From the NCBI GenBank assembly GCA_030674185.1, contig JAPXFY010000030.1:37803036-37867035 (forward strand): a DNA stretch of 64,000 nt. Direction: 5' to 3'. This document shows, one piece after another, positions 11,146 through 21,720 of the stretch. The position numbers and the translations under genes are program-made. A model generated the notes under the pieces. It had not been told where the DNA came from and searched no databases. It saw nothing but the letters and a program-made list of their open reading frames with translations. Positions within the stretch are counted from its first letter, which is position 1. Every line of letters begins with the position of its first letter. The DNA comes from Monoplex corrugatus. Lineage: Eukaryota; Mollusca; Gastropoda; Littorinimorpha; Ranellidae.

Positions 11146-11510
11146 GCCCGGGTGATGTTTAAGGCAATGTAATCAGGCATGTTTTTAAATCCCCTGTGTG
11201 ATAAATTGGATGGCATATGCCCGGGTGATGTTTAAGGCAATGTATTCGGGCATGTTTTTAAATCCCCTGTGTGATAAATTGGATGGCATATGCCCGGGTG
11301 ATGTTTAAGGCGATTTATTCGGGCATGTTTTTAAATCCCCTTTGTGATAAATTGGATGGCATATGCCCGGGTGATGTTTAAGGCAATGTATTCGGGCATG
11401 TTTTTAAATCCCCTGTGTGATAAATTGGATGGCATATGCCCGGGTGATGTTTAAGGCAATGTATTCGGGCATGTTTTTAAATCCCCTGTGTGATAAATTG
11501 GAGAGGTCAG
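11139..11510 (+). repeat. 73 bp tandem array spanning a LINE/host junction
   Basis: Five units starting at 11139, 11212, 11285, 11358 and 11431, each GGCATATGCCCGGGTGATGT then TTAAGGCAATGTATTCGGGC and TTTTTAAATCCCCTGTGTGA. The first part of the unit is the 5' end of the LINE and the second part is AB repeat flank, so amplification happened after the insertion. Each unit holds the palindrome GCATATGC. Confidence 0.88.
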
Positions 11511-11679
11511 TGCCAGGGGCATCTCCTTAGATTATGTGCGTAAATGCATTGATATGTGTACTGAATTTATTATTTTTTTTTTAGTTTTTTTTCGTGTTGA
11601 AGAACAGTGTGCACTGGAATGGTTAAAGCCCTGACATGACGCTATGCAGTCGGTTTGACTTTAACCCCTTGAGCGCCGA

Positions 11680-12308
11680 CGTTTTTTGACACCCAGTGTT
11701 TTCCATGTGCCAGGAAAAAAATGTTGCATCGCTACCATGTACATTAAAACAACTGTTGCTTCCATATTTATGGGAATCTATGCATGAAATTACACAGAAT
11801 GGTGCATTAGGCATGACATTACACAGAATGGTGCATTAGGCATGACTAAATGTAATTTCGGATGATTTATGTAGTATTTTCTTGAAATGATTACATGTTT
11901 GTAATATTTTGTTGAAATTCCCGTAAAAAAATTCATAACCGCTCGTGATAGAAACAAAAAAAAACAAAAAAACCGAAGGAAAAAATAGAAGATATGACCC
12001 TCCTGATGAAATCTAAAAGTATTCAGACTTTGGCTGACCTACTGACAGATCACTGACAGCTGAGCTGCAAAGAGCCACAGTGTGCTAGTGCACTGAGTGG
12101 CTTGACCTGGTCAAGTTGTCCACTGACCCCTCCTTCCCCCCCCCCCCCTCGGCACGGCACCCCCACCCCCACCCCACTCCATCACCCTAGTCTTTCCCTT
12201 GCCACTTCTAACACTACTCACTGACAGTGTGGCTTATGTAATTCTACAATGTGGGCCTGACTGAACCCCATGTAGTGTTGGCTAGCTGCCAGTATTTCCT
12301 GTAGCCAC
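11680..12308 (+). other. Possible piggyBac-type MITE remnant and C-rich tract
   Basis: The segment opens with TTAACCCCTTGAGCGCCGAC, which resembles the TTAA target plus terminal sequence seen in some piggyBac-like non-autonomous elements. A 33 bp direct repeat (ATTACACAGAATGGTGCATT) follows at 11790-11845. I could not find the opposite terminus, so this is weak. A poly-C tract occurs near 12138. No gene is seen. Confidence 0.3.
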
Positions 12309-13125
12309 AAACCCTTTGTGTTACCAGCTCGAAAAATCAATAAAACCCTTCATGTTACAAGCTCGAAAAATCAATAAAACCCTTCATGTTATGAGCTCGA
12401 AAATCAATAAAACCCTTCATGTTACGAGCTCGAAAAATCAATAAAACCCTTCATGTTACAAGCTCGAAAAATCAATAAAACCCTTCATGTTACAAACTAT
12501 AAAAAAAAGAAGTAAAACCCTTCATGTTACAAGCTCGAAAAATCAACAAAACCCTTCATGTTACAAGGTCGAAAAATCAATAAAACCCTTCATGTTACAA
12601 GGTCGAAAAATCAATAAAACCCTTCATGTTACAAGGTCGAAAAATCAATAAAACTCTTCATGTTACAAGCTCGAAAAATCAATAAAACCCTTCATGTTAC
12701 AAGCTATAAAAATAAAAAGTAAAACCCTTCATGTTACAAGCTCGAAAAATCAACAAAACCCTTCATGTTACAAGGTCGAAAAATCAATAAAACCCTTCAT
12801 GTTACAAGGTCGAAAAATCAATAAAACCCTTCATGTTACAAGCTCAAAAAATCAATAAAACTCTTCATGTTACAAGCTTGAAAAATCAATAAAACCCTTC
12901 ATGTTACAAGGTCGAAAAATCAATAAAACTCTTCATGTTAAAAGCTCAAAAAATCAATAAAAACCTTCATGTTACAAGGTCGAAAAATCAATAAAACTCT
13001 TCATGTTACAAGCTCGAAAAATCAATAAAACCCTTCATGTTACAAGCTCGAAAAATCAATAAAACTCTTCATGTTACAAGCTCAAAAAATCAGTAAAACC
13101 CTTCATGTTACAAGCTGGAAAAATC
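12309..13125 (+). repeat. AATAAA-bearing minisatellite, about 25 copies of 32-34 bp
   Basis: Unit CAATAAAACCCTTCATGTTA followed by CAAGCTCGAAAAAT. Nearly every unit has AATAAA on the PSAT1 sense strand. Variants include CAAGGTCG, CTCTTCATG and two ATAAAAA-disrupted units near 12500 and 12710, which suggest a longer higher-order period of about 210 bp. It lies in intron 7905-13484. Confidence 0.93.
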
Positions 13126-13212
13126 AGTACTTTTTGTGTTGGGTCTGTCTGGTGCACATTTCATACCAGCAGCCAGTAACTACTGCTGTTTTCAACATCT
13201 TCTTGTGTCTGT

Positions 13213-13471
13213 GAACAGAATTATTCACTCTGACATCGTCGATGTCCATGAACAGAATTATTCACTCTGACATTGTCGATGTCCATGAACAGAATTATTC
13301 ACTCTGACATCGTCGATGTCCATGAACAGAATTATTCACTTTGACATCGTCGATGTCCATGAACAGAATTATTCACTCTGACATCGTCGATGTCCATGAA
13401 CAGAATTATTCACTCTGACATCGTCGATGTCCATGAACAGAATTATTCACTCTGACATCGTCGATGTCCAT
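13213..13471 (+). repeat. 37 bp minisatellite abutting a splice acceptor
   Basis: Seven near-perfect copies of GAACAGAATTATTCACTCTG plus ACATCGTCGATGTCCAT. The array ends at 13471 and the functional acceptor TGTGTGCAG follows 13 nt later. Each unit junction reads GTCCATGAACAG, and the true acceptor region reads GTCCATGATGTGTGTGCAG. TCGTCGATG and CATCGTCGATG are partly palindromic. Confidence 0.93.
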
Positions 13472-13484
13472 GATGTGTGTGCAG

Positions 13485-13613
13485 CATCTACATAATGGGG
13501 TTGGTGTTTGAGTGGATCTTGGCTCAGGGCGGAGTGGAAACCATGGAAACGGCAGCCATCGCCAAGTCCCAGGCTGTGTACGAACTTGTGGACCAATCTG
13601 ATGGATTTTATGT
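13485..13613 (+). CDS. PSAT1: Phosphoserine aminotransferase, large/small-domain linker exon
   Basis: 129 nt exon entered in phase 2 after TGTGCAG. It reads (S)IYIMGLVFEWILAQGG, then VETMETAAIAKSQAVYELVD and QSDGFY, leaving GT that joins A of the next exon as Val. The string SIYIMGLVFEWI matches the long helix after NTPP in animal PSAT, and SQAVYELVDQSDGFYV matches the start of the C-terminal domain. The donor is GT|GTCAGT at 13614. Sequence continuing past the donor becomes the VCTWC-type repeat polymer, which is intron. Confidence 0.96.
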
Positions 13614-13620
13614 GTCAGTG

Positions 13621-16600
13621 TTTGTACCTACACTGTTGACTGTTTGTACCTGGTGTTGGTTGTTTGTACCTGGTGTTGACTGTACCTGGTGTTGACTGTA
13701 CCTGGTGTTGACTGTACCTGGTGTTGGTTGTTTACACCTGGTGTTGGTTGTTTGTACCTGGTGTTGGTTGTTTGTACCTGGTGTTGTTTGTACCTGGTGT
13801 TGGTTGTTTACACCTGGTGTTGGTTGTTTTTACCAGGTGTTGGTTGTTTTTACCTGGTGTTGACTGTTTGTACCTGGTGTTGGTTGTTTGTACCTGGTGT
13901 TGTTTGTACCTGGTGTTGGTTGTTTACACCTGGTGTTGGTTGTTTTTACCAGGTGTTGGTTGTTTTTACCTGGTGTTGACTGTTTGTACCTGGTGTTGGT
14001 TGTTTGTACCTGGTGTTGGTTGTTTGTACCTGGTGTTGGTTGTTTGTACCTGGTGTTCTTTGTACCTGGTGATGGTTGTTTACACCTGGTGTTGGTTCTT
14101 TTTACCAGGTGTTGGTTGTTTTTACCTGGTGTTGACTGTTTGTACCTGGTGTTGACTGTTTGTACCTGGTGTTGGTTGTTTACACTGGTGTTGGTTGTTT
14201 ACACCTGGTGTTGATTGTTTTTACCTGGTGTTGACTGTTTGTACCTGGTGTTGGTTGTTTGTACCTGGTGTTGGTTGTTTACACCTGGTGTTGGTTGTTT
14301 GTACCTGGTGTCGATTGTTTGTACCTGGTGTTGGTTGTTTACACCTGGTGTTGACTGTTTGTACCTGGTGTTGGTTGCTTACACCTGGTGTTGACTGTTT
14401 ACACATGATGTTGACTGTTTGTACCTGGTGTTGACTGTACCTGGTGTTGGTTATTTTTACCTGGTGTTGTTTGTGTGTACCTGGTGTTGGTTGTTTGTAC
14501 CTGGTGTTGGTTGTTTGCACCTGGTGTTGACTGTTTACACCTGGTGTTGACTGTACCTGGTGTTGGTTGTTTTACCTGGTGTTGACTGTTTGTACCTGGT
14601 GTTGGTTGTTTGTACCTGGTGTTGGTTGTTTTTACCTGGTGTTGACTGTACCTGGTGTTGACTGTACCTGGTGTTGACTGTTTGTACCTGGTGTTGATTG
14701 TTTGTACCTGGTGTTGACAGTTTACACCTGGTGTTGGTTGTTTGTACCTGGTGTTGGTTGTTTGTACCTGGTGTTGGTTGTTTGTACCTGATGTTGGTTG
14801 TTTGTACCTGCTGTTGGTTGTTTGTACCTGGTGTTGACTGTTTGTACATGGTGTTGACTGTACCTGGTGTTGGTTGTTTGTACCTGGTGTTGTTTGTTTG
14901 TACCTGGTGTTGATTGTTTGTACCTGATGTTGACTGTTTGTACCTGGTGTTGGTTGTTTGTTTCTGGTGTTGACTGTTTGTACCTGATGTTGACTGTTTG
15001 TACCTGGTGTTGGTTGTTTGTTTCTGGTGTTGACTGTTTGTACCTGGTGTTGATTGTTTGTTTCTGGTGTTGACTGTTTGTACCTAGTGTTGGTTGTTTG
15101 TACCTGGTGTTGGTTGTTTGTACCTGATGTTGACTGTTTGTACCTGGTGTTGGTTGTTTTTAACCTGGTGTTGACTGTTTACACCTTGTGTTGACTGTTT
15201 GTACCTGGTGTTGACTGTTTGTACCTGGTGTTGGTTGTTTGTACCTGGTGTTGACTGTTTGTACCTGGTGTTGACTGTTTGTACCTGGTGTTGGTTGTTT
15301 GTTTCTGGTGTTGACTGTTTGTACCTGGTGTTGGTTGTTTGTTTCTGGTGTTGACTGTTTGTACCTAGTGTTGGTTGTTTGTACCTGGTGTTGGTTGTTT
15401 GTACCTGATGTTGACTGTTTGTACCTGGTGTTGGTTGTTTTTACCTGGTGTTGACTGTTTACACCTTGTGTTGACTGTTTGTACCTGGTGTTGACTGTTT
15501 GTACCTGGTGTTGGTTGTTTGTACCTGGTGTTGACTGTTTGTACCTGGTGTTGGTTGTTTGTACCTGGTGTTGACTGTTTTAACCTGGTGTTGACTGTTT
15601 ACACCTGGTGTTGGTTGTTTGTACCTGGTGTTGACTGTTTGTACCTGGTGTTGGCTGTTTGTACCTGGTGTTGGTTGTTTACACCTGGCCTTGATTATTG
15701 GTATCTGGTGTTGACTATTTATACCTGGTGTTGACTATTTATACCTGGTGTTGATTGTTTCTACATGGTGTTGACTGTTTGTACCTGGTGTTGGTTGTTT
15801 ACACCTGGCCTTGATTATTGGTACCTGGTGTTGACTATTTATACCTGGTGTTGACTATTTATACCTGGTGTTGATTGTTTCTACATGGTGTGGACTATTT
15901 ATACCTGGTGTTGATTGTGAATATCTGGTGTTGATTATTTACACCTGGCCTTGATTATTTGTATCTGGTGTTGATTGTTTTTACCTGCTGTTGACTATAC
16001 CAGGTGTTGATTATGTATACCTGGTGTTGATTATTTACACCTGGTGTTGATTTTTACACCTGGTGTTGATTATGTAACCTAGTGTTGACTATTTACACCT
16101 GGCGTTGATTATTTACACCTGGTGTTGATTATGTATACCTGATGTTGATTATTTACACCTGTGTTGATTATACCTGGTGTTGATTTGTATACCTGGTGTT
16201 GATTATTCACACCTGGTGTTGATTATTCACACCTGGTGTTGATTATTTACACCTGGTGTTGATTATTTATACCTGGTGTTGATTATGTATACCTGGTGTT
16301 GATTATGTGTACCTTTTATTGATTATTAACATCTGGTGTTGATTACACCTGGTGTTGATTATTTACACCTGGTGTTGATTAGTTACACCTGTTGTTGATT
16401 AGTTACACCTGGTGTTGATTAGTTACACCTGGTGTTGATTATTTACTCCTGGTGTTGATTATTTACACCTGGTGTTGACTACTTACACCTGGTGTTGATT
16501 ATTCATACCTGGTGTTGATTATTTACACCTGGAGTTGATTATTTACACCTGGTGTTGATTATTTACTCCTGGTGTTGATTATTTGCACCTGGTGTTGATT

Positions 16601-16890
16601 ATTTACTCCTGGTGTTGATTATTTACACATGGTGTTGACTACTTACACCTGGTGGTGATTATTAATACCTGGTGTTGATTATTTACACCTGGTGTTGATT
16701 ATACCTGGTGTTGATTATTCACACCTGGTGATGATTATTTACACCTGGTGTTGACTACTTACACCTGGTGTTGACTATTTACATCTGGTGTTGATTATGT
16801 ACACCTGGTGTTGATTATGTATACCTGGTGCTGATTATGTACACCTGGTGTTGATTATTTACACCTGGTGGTGTTGATTATGTATCACTG
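13621..16890 (+). repeat. 20-22 bp minisatellite, more than 140 copies
   Basis: Unit TGTTTGTACCTGGTGTTGGT and variants (TTTACACCTGGTGTTGACTG, TTATGTATACCTGGTGTTGA). It starts about ten bases after the PSAT1 donor at 13614 and runs for about 3.3 kb. The first half is GGTTGT/GACTGT-type and the second half GATTAT-type, so there has been regional homogenisation. A further 345 bp of the same array follows at 18560-18905. Long Cys-Trp-rich ORFs (LVLVVCTWCWLF) are artefacts of the period. Confidence 0.96.
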
Positions 16891-18559
16891 CTGTTCCAAC
16901 CCTTCCCTTTAGTTGCTGAGCCGAGTGCACTGACCTATGCGTGACCCGACCATGATGCCTGCTTTCCCTGGGCAGATTGTTTATATCTCGCCTGTCAGCA
17001 GCCATAGCTGGCATCTGGTGTTTAACTGGGGGAAATGGGTATGAATTTAAATGCTACATTTTTTTAAAGCGCTTTGGCCAAACTAGAGTGTATTGTAGAT
17101 AGCTGGATGGCCAGAACCACGAGCTTTAAAATGACACCAAACACGAATATGTTTGACTGTCAAAGCAGACTGCAATGTTAGTTCAAATACATGCACAATC
17201 ACAAGTACGGAGAGGGATAATTTCCGATTTCACAAAATTTTGCTGTTTTAAACCGCCGTTATTGCAGTCCTGACAGTTTTCATGCACACAGAACAACATG
17301 CCACACAAACTAGCGTGCACCTCCACTTACTTGAAAGTTTTCGACCTGAACCTGAGAGGGTCAAGAGGTTAGTCATCACACACTGCTGGGTGCTTGATGA
17401 ATGCAGGTTGAAGTTTTAACACAGTAAGGAATAGTGTACACTGAACTGCACATGTCAGTCAATTTGTTGTGAGCTTCTCTTTCTCTTGGCTGGCCTTCCT
17501 CCCTTTGTTTGACTGACAAGCACAGAGCAAACGGAACACTGGTGAACAGACAAGGCTGCATCAAAGTTGACCCACATCGGTGCTGCCTTCTCCACATCAG
17601 ACAGACTGGTTTTCATTATTTTTTTCGATGGAACAGACATCTTCAGTTTTCTCAGCTGTGCATAGCACTATGAGCACATACTGACAGAGAATGGGAGCCT
17701 GGGCTTTGTTGTTGTTGTTTTTTTTGTTTGTTTTTTTTTGCTGGAACGCCCACCACATGCTCGACACAAAGGCTGAAGTCTCTCATTGTGCAAAAATGCA
17801 GTGTGTTCATAAACAACAGCCATTGTTCAATTCTACGCACAACACTTAACACTAATATGTAAGGAAAGAACTACAATCAAAACAACAAAACTGTTCAGTT
17901 CTCTCACAACAGTGCTCTGAGTACAAGACTGAATGATGTGATGTTCAAAGCAGATTATAGTGAGTAACTTATCCTTAAACTTTCACTTAACTTCATACGC
18001 ATCAATACTTCAGCATCACATATATATTTGGAAACCAGTCTCCAAGTCAACGCACGCCAAAAAAAAAAAAAAAAAAAAAAAAAAGATGAAATAAAACGAG
18101 AACAAAAGGATGAGAAAACGATAAAAAAAAAGGGGGGGGGGGGAACAAAAAATCAGTATCAGTGGAATTAGAAGTTTAACACGTGAAAATACACGTTTTA
18201 ACAAAAAACACAGCAGCTGAACACATAGTCACTGCAAAAGTTTGTAGATTACAAACTTCAGCCAATGGTACAAATTCTAATTCTTAGTCGTAATGCAGGC
18301 ACTTAGAACAAACTTGTAAATCACAAAAAATCAACATCCAGATAGCTTAGGTTCCGTGTCTACAGACAGGAGAAGATCGGGTGAAATGATAAAGTTTTAA
18401 TACAGACAAAGAAGGGATTCATCCGCAGCTACTGCCGTGACCCTGTCTCGACCCCGCATCCCACCCCCTTCCCCCACTCTGGAATGCCATGCTTTGCAGG
18501 CCTACAGCTGCCGTCCGCAGGTAAACTAAAGAGAACGATTTGGCCAGTTTTGCACAGCC
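16891..18559. other. 1.67 kb unique segment inside the minisatellite
   Basis: The tandem array stops at CACTGCTGTTCC (16890s) and restarts at TGGTGTACCTGGTGTTGACT (18563). The segment has a poly-A/poly-G stretch (18059-18142) and short minus-strand ORFs. One, 17640-17455, reads MSVPSKKIMKTSLSDVEKAA and ends GGRPAKRKRSSQQID, with a basic tail reminiscent of nuclear proteins but no recognised domain. No terminal inverted repeats were found. It may be an inserted element or the original spacer between two arrays. Confidence 0.5.
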
Positions 18560-18905
18560 GTGGTGTACCTGGTGTTGACTATTCACACCTGGTGTTGATT
18601 ATTTACACCTGGTGTTGACTACTTGCATCTGGTGTTGACTATTCACACCTGGTGTTGATTATGTACACCTGGTGTTGATTATGTATACCTGGTGTTGATT
18701 ATATTACACCTGGTGTTGACTACGGTGTTGATTATTTACACATGGTGTTGATTATGTACACCTGGTGTTGATTATGTATACCTGGTGTTGACTATTCGCA
18801 CCTTGTGCTGATTATTCACACCTGGTGTTGATTACTTACACCTGGTGTTGACTGTTTACACCTGGTGTTGATTATTTACACCTGGTGCTGACTATTTACA
18901 CCAGG
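18560..18905 (+). repeat. Minisatellite (ACCTGGTGTTGATTAT), second block
   Basis: Same unit as 13621-16890, GATTAT-type, about 16 copies. It is cut at 18905 by the LINE fragment beginning AGGACTAGGGGAAGTGAG. Confidence 0.93.
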
Positions 18906-19895
18906 ACTAGGGGAAGTGAGATGGAAGGAGGCAGGCATGATAACATCAGGAGAGCATACAATGATATATTCTGATGGTAACTCACATGAAAGAAGGGTAG
19001 GCATCATAACTGACATGGACAAGTCAGAAGCAGTTAAGGGATACTGGGCTGTGTCCGACATTGTTGATATCAACATCATCCAGGTATATGCACCAACATC
19101 CACAAGTACTCAGGACGAAATTGACAACTTCTTCGAAGTATTAGAGATGGCCAAGGTCCAGTGTAAATCACAAGAAGTTACAATAATAATGGGAGATTTT
19201 AATGCTAAAGTGGGACAGGATAGGATGGAGGATATAGTTGGACCTCATGGCCTTGGTACACAAAATGAAAGGGGAGAGAAACTCGTGGAATGGGCACAAG
19301 TGAATGAGTTCATAGTAGGAAACATGGTTTGAGCAGACTAATAGAGAAGAAAATGGACATGGATGAGTTCAGGAGATAATACCAAAAATCAAATTGACTA
19401 CATCCAGATCAACAAAAGATTTGGAAATTCTTTACTGATAGCAAAAAACTACCAGGTGCAGACTGCAACAGTGACCACAATCCTGTAGTGGGAAGATTTA
19501 GGCTGAAATTTAGGAAAAGGAAACAGACCAAAAGCAACATCAAACTAAATCTTGGACTCTTAAAGACAGATGAAGTGATATGTAAAAAATTTAACGTTAC
19601 ATGTTCAATACAAATTCAGTGCCCTGGAAGATGTTGGTGATAGTGAGGAACAGTGGACAAATTGAGAAATTCGATAAATGAAGCTTGTGAAGAAATCCCT
19701 GAAGTAGATAGAAAAGCAAAAAAGAACTGGATGACAAGAGAAATTCTAGGATTGATGGAAGAACGGAGGAAAGCAAGGGGAAAAGAGGAAAGACACAGGA
19801 AGATAAACAAAGAAATCAGGAATAAGTGCAGTGAGGCTAAGGAAGCTTGGCTGAAAACAAAGTGCAAAGAAATAGAAGACCGACAAAACAGATCT
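18906..19895 (+). mobile_element. RTE-like LINE, endonuclease and linker fragment
   Basis: Plus-strand APE-type endonuclease: VRWKEAGMITSGEHTMIYSD, IINIIQVYAPTSTS-like motif, then VTIIMGDFNAKVGQDRMEDI and GPHGLGTQNERGEKLVEWAQ (GDFN motif intact). A stop near 19330 and a frame change follow. The linker reads SINEACEEIPEVDRKAKKNW and then [14 protein letters not shown] basic helix up to 19895. There it ends abruptly at the next tandem array, so the RT is absent. The similar string GEMKWKGAGMITPGKH at 52710-52760 shows it belongs to the family whose C-termini are scattered through the window. Confidence 0.88.
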
Positions 19896-21047
19896 TTATG
19901 TTACAGGTGTGTCCTCATCTTGTCTGTGTGTTACAGGTGTGTATGTCTCACCTTGTCAGTGTGTTACAGGTTGTATGTCTTCACCTTGTGCATGTGTTAC
20001 AGGTGTGTATGTCTTCACCTTGTCTGTGGTTACAAGTGTGTTTCACCTTGTGCATGTGTTACAGGTGTGTATGTCTTCACCTTGTCTGTGTGTTACAGGT
20101 GTGTATGTCTTCACCTTGTGCATGTGTTACAGGTGTGTATGTCTTCACCTTGTGCATGTGTTACAGGTGTGTATATCTTCACCTTGTCTGTGTGTTACAG
20201 GTGTGTATGTCTTCACCTTGTGCATGTGTTACAGGTGTGTATGTCTTCACCTTGTCTGTGTGTTACAGGTGTGTATGTCTTCACCTTGTCAGTGTGTTAC
20301 AGGTGTGTATGTCTTCACCTCGTCTGTGTTTACAGGTGTGTATGTCTTCACCTTGTCCATGTGTTACAGGTGTGTATGTCTTCACCTTGTGCATGTGTTA
20401 CAGGTGTGTATGTCTTCACCTTGTGCATGTGTTACAGGTGTGTATGTCTTCACCTTGTCTGTGTGTTACAGGTGTGTATGTCTTCACCTTGTGCATGTGT
20501 TACAGGTGTGTATGTCTTCACTTTGTCTGTGTGTTACAGCTGTGTATGTCTTCACCTTGTCCATGTGTTACAGGTGTGTATGTCTTCACCTTGTCCATGT
20601 GTTACAGGTGTGTATGTCTTCACCTTGTCCGTGTGTTACAGGTGTGTATGTCTTCACCTTGTCCATGTGTTACAGGTGTGTATGTCTTCACCTTGTCCAT
20701 GTGTTACAGGTGTGTATGTCTTCACCTTGTCCGTGTGTTACAGGTGTGTATGTCTTCACCTTGTCCATGTGTTACAGGTGTGTATGTCTTCACCTTGTCC
20801 ATGTGTTACAGTGTGTATGTCTTCACCTTGTCCATGTGTTGCAGGTATGTATGTCTTCACCTTGTCCGTGTGTTACAGGTGTGTATGTCTTCACCTTGTC
20901 TGTGTGTTACAGGTGTGTATGTCTTCACCTTGTCCGTGTGTTACAGCTGTGTATGTCTTCACCTTGTCCATGTGTTACAGCTGTGTATGTCTTCACCTTG
21001 TCCATGTGTTACAGTGTGTATGTCTTCACCTTGTCCGTGTGTTTCAG
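19896..21047 (+). repeat. About 33 bp minisatellite with acceptor-like core, about 34 copies
   Basis: Unit TGTGTTACAGGTGTGTATGT followed by CTTCACCTTGTCC. Each unit carries TTACAG|GTGTG, a 3' splice-site-like sequence, and the final unit runs directly into the true acceptor GTGTTTCAG|ATGTCCTCTGACC at 21047. The unit's ATGTCTTCACCTTG resembles the exon's ATGTCCTCTGACCCCG. It is open in all three forward frames for about 1.1 kb because the units lack stops. That long ORF is not a gene. Confidence 0.95.
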
Positions 21048-21185
21048 ATGTCCTCTGACCCCGGGTTGTCGCAGTCGTATGAACATTCCGGTCAGGATCG
21101 GAGCGGCTGAAGGGGACGAGGACCTGGAGAAAAAATTTCTACAGGAAGCAGAAGCCAACAGACTTATCTCCCTCAAAGGCCACAG
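21048..21185 (+). CDS. PSAT1: Phosphoserine aminotransferase, C-terminal domain exon
   Basis: 138 nt exon. A completes GTA (Val), then it reads [20 protein letters not shown] and [20 protein letters not shown], then SLKGH with AG left for the next exon. [11 protein letters not shown] and LEKKFLxEAExNxLxSLKGHR are diagnostic of animal PSAT1. The donor is AG|GTAACG at 21186. The acceptor lies at the downstream edge of the 33 bp array, so the functional AG is preceded by dozens of similar AG dinucleotides. Confidence 0.96.
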
Positions 21186-21224
21186 GTAACGGTGGTGTTC
21201 ATGACATATGTCTGTTAGTGTTAT

Positions 21225-21720
21225 TTATGTTTATAGCCCAGCCGACTGCAGAGAGCCAATCAGGACTGTAAACCTGTTTCAAAACATACACAATACTTCA
21301 ACAGTTAAAAACAAGGAAAAAAAAAATTATGTATTTATGTACATATATCAGTGCAATGTATTTATGTACATATATCAGTGCATTCACACACATAATCTTA
21401 GGAGATGTCCCTTCCATTGTATGTACATGTATGTACATATATCAGTGCATTCACACTCATAATCTTAGGAGATGCCCCTTCCATTGTATGTACTTATGTA
21501 CATATATCAGTGTATTCGCACTCATAATCTTAGGAGATGGCCCTTCCATTGTATGTACTTATGTACATATATCAGTGCATTCGCACTCATAATCTTAGGA
21601 GATGCCCTTCCATTGACCACTCTGTCCAATTTATCACACAGGGGATTTAAAAGAACATACCTGAATACAAATTTAAACATAACTAAGGACATTAGGACAT
21701 ATGAGCCAGAGTCAAAAGGT
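21225..21720 (-). repeat. Dispersed repeat AB, part B, with internal tandem copies
   Basis: Reverse copy that opens with TTTATAGCCCAGCCGACTGC and finishes with CCAATTTATCACACAGGGGA, AACATACCTGAATACAAATT and TTAAACATAACTAAGGACA. Inside, the segment CATATATCAGTGCATTC...AATCTTAGGAGATG...CCATTGTATGTA is repeated about four times (21340-21610, unit about 60 bp). Confidence 0.75.

Larger units (their letters stand above)
8690..11665 (+). repeat. Dispersed repeat AB copy split by a LINE
   Basis: The left part, 8690-8832, ends TTATGTTTAAATTTGTATTCAGGT. The right part, from about 11150 to 11665, resumes with GTTTAAGGCAATGTAATCAG, then TTTTTAAATCCCCTGTGTGA, and finishes near GCAGTCGGTTTGACTTTAA. The similar GTTTAA...TCAGG on both sides suggests a target-site duplication around the minus-strand LINE at 8833-11145. 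The right part was later tandemly amplified (11139-11510). Confidence 0.7.

Noticed and set aside
13477..14155. Cys/Trp-rich secreted peptide genes (LVVCTWCWLF) that might suggest a toxin family
   Set aside because: These are direct translations of the TACCTGGTGTTG minisatellite beginning inside a PSAT1 intron. No signal peptide or cysteine framework is conserved.
17455..17640. Small minus-strand ORF ending GGRPAKRKRSSQQID as a nuclear protein
   Set aside because: Only about 60 codons, no domain match and no splice signals recognised. It lies in a segment interrupting a minisatellite.
19653..21189. Long overlapping ORFs of 403-485 codons ([11 protein letters not shown] polymers)
   Set aside because: They are translations of a 33 bp minisatellite open in all frames. 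PSAT1 exon phases on both sides require this to be intron, and the 5' part of one ORF is a LINE linker.
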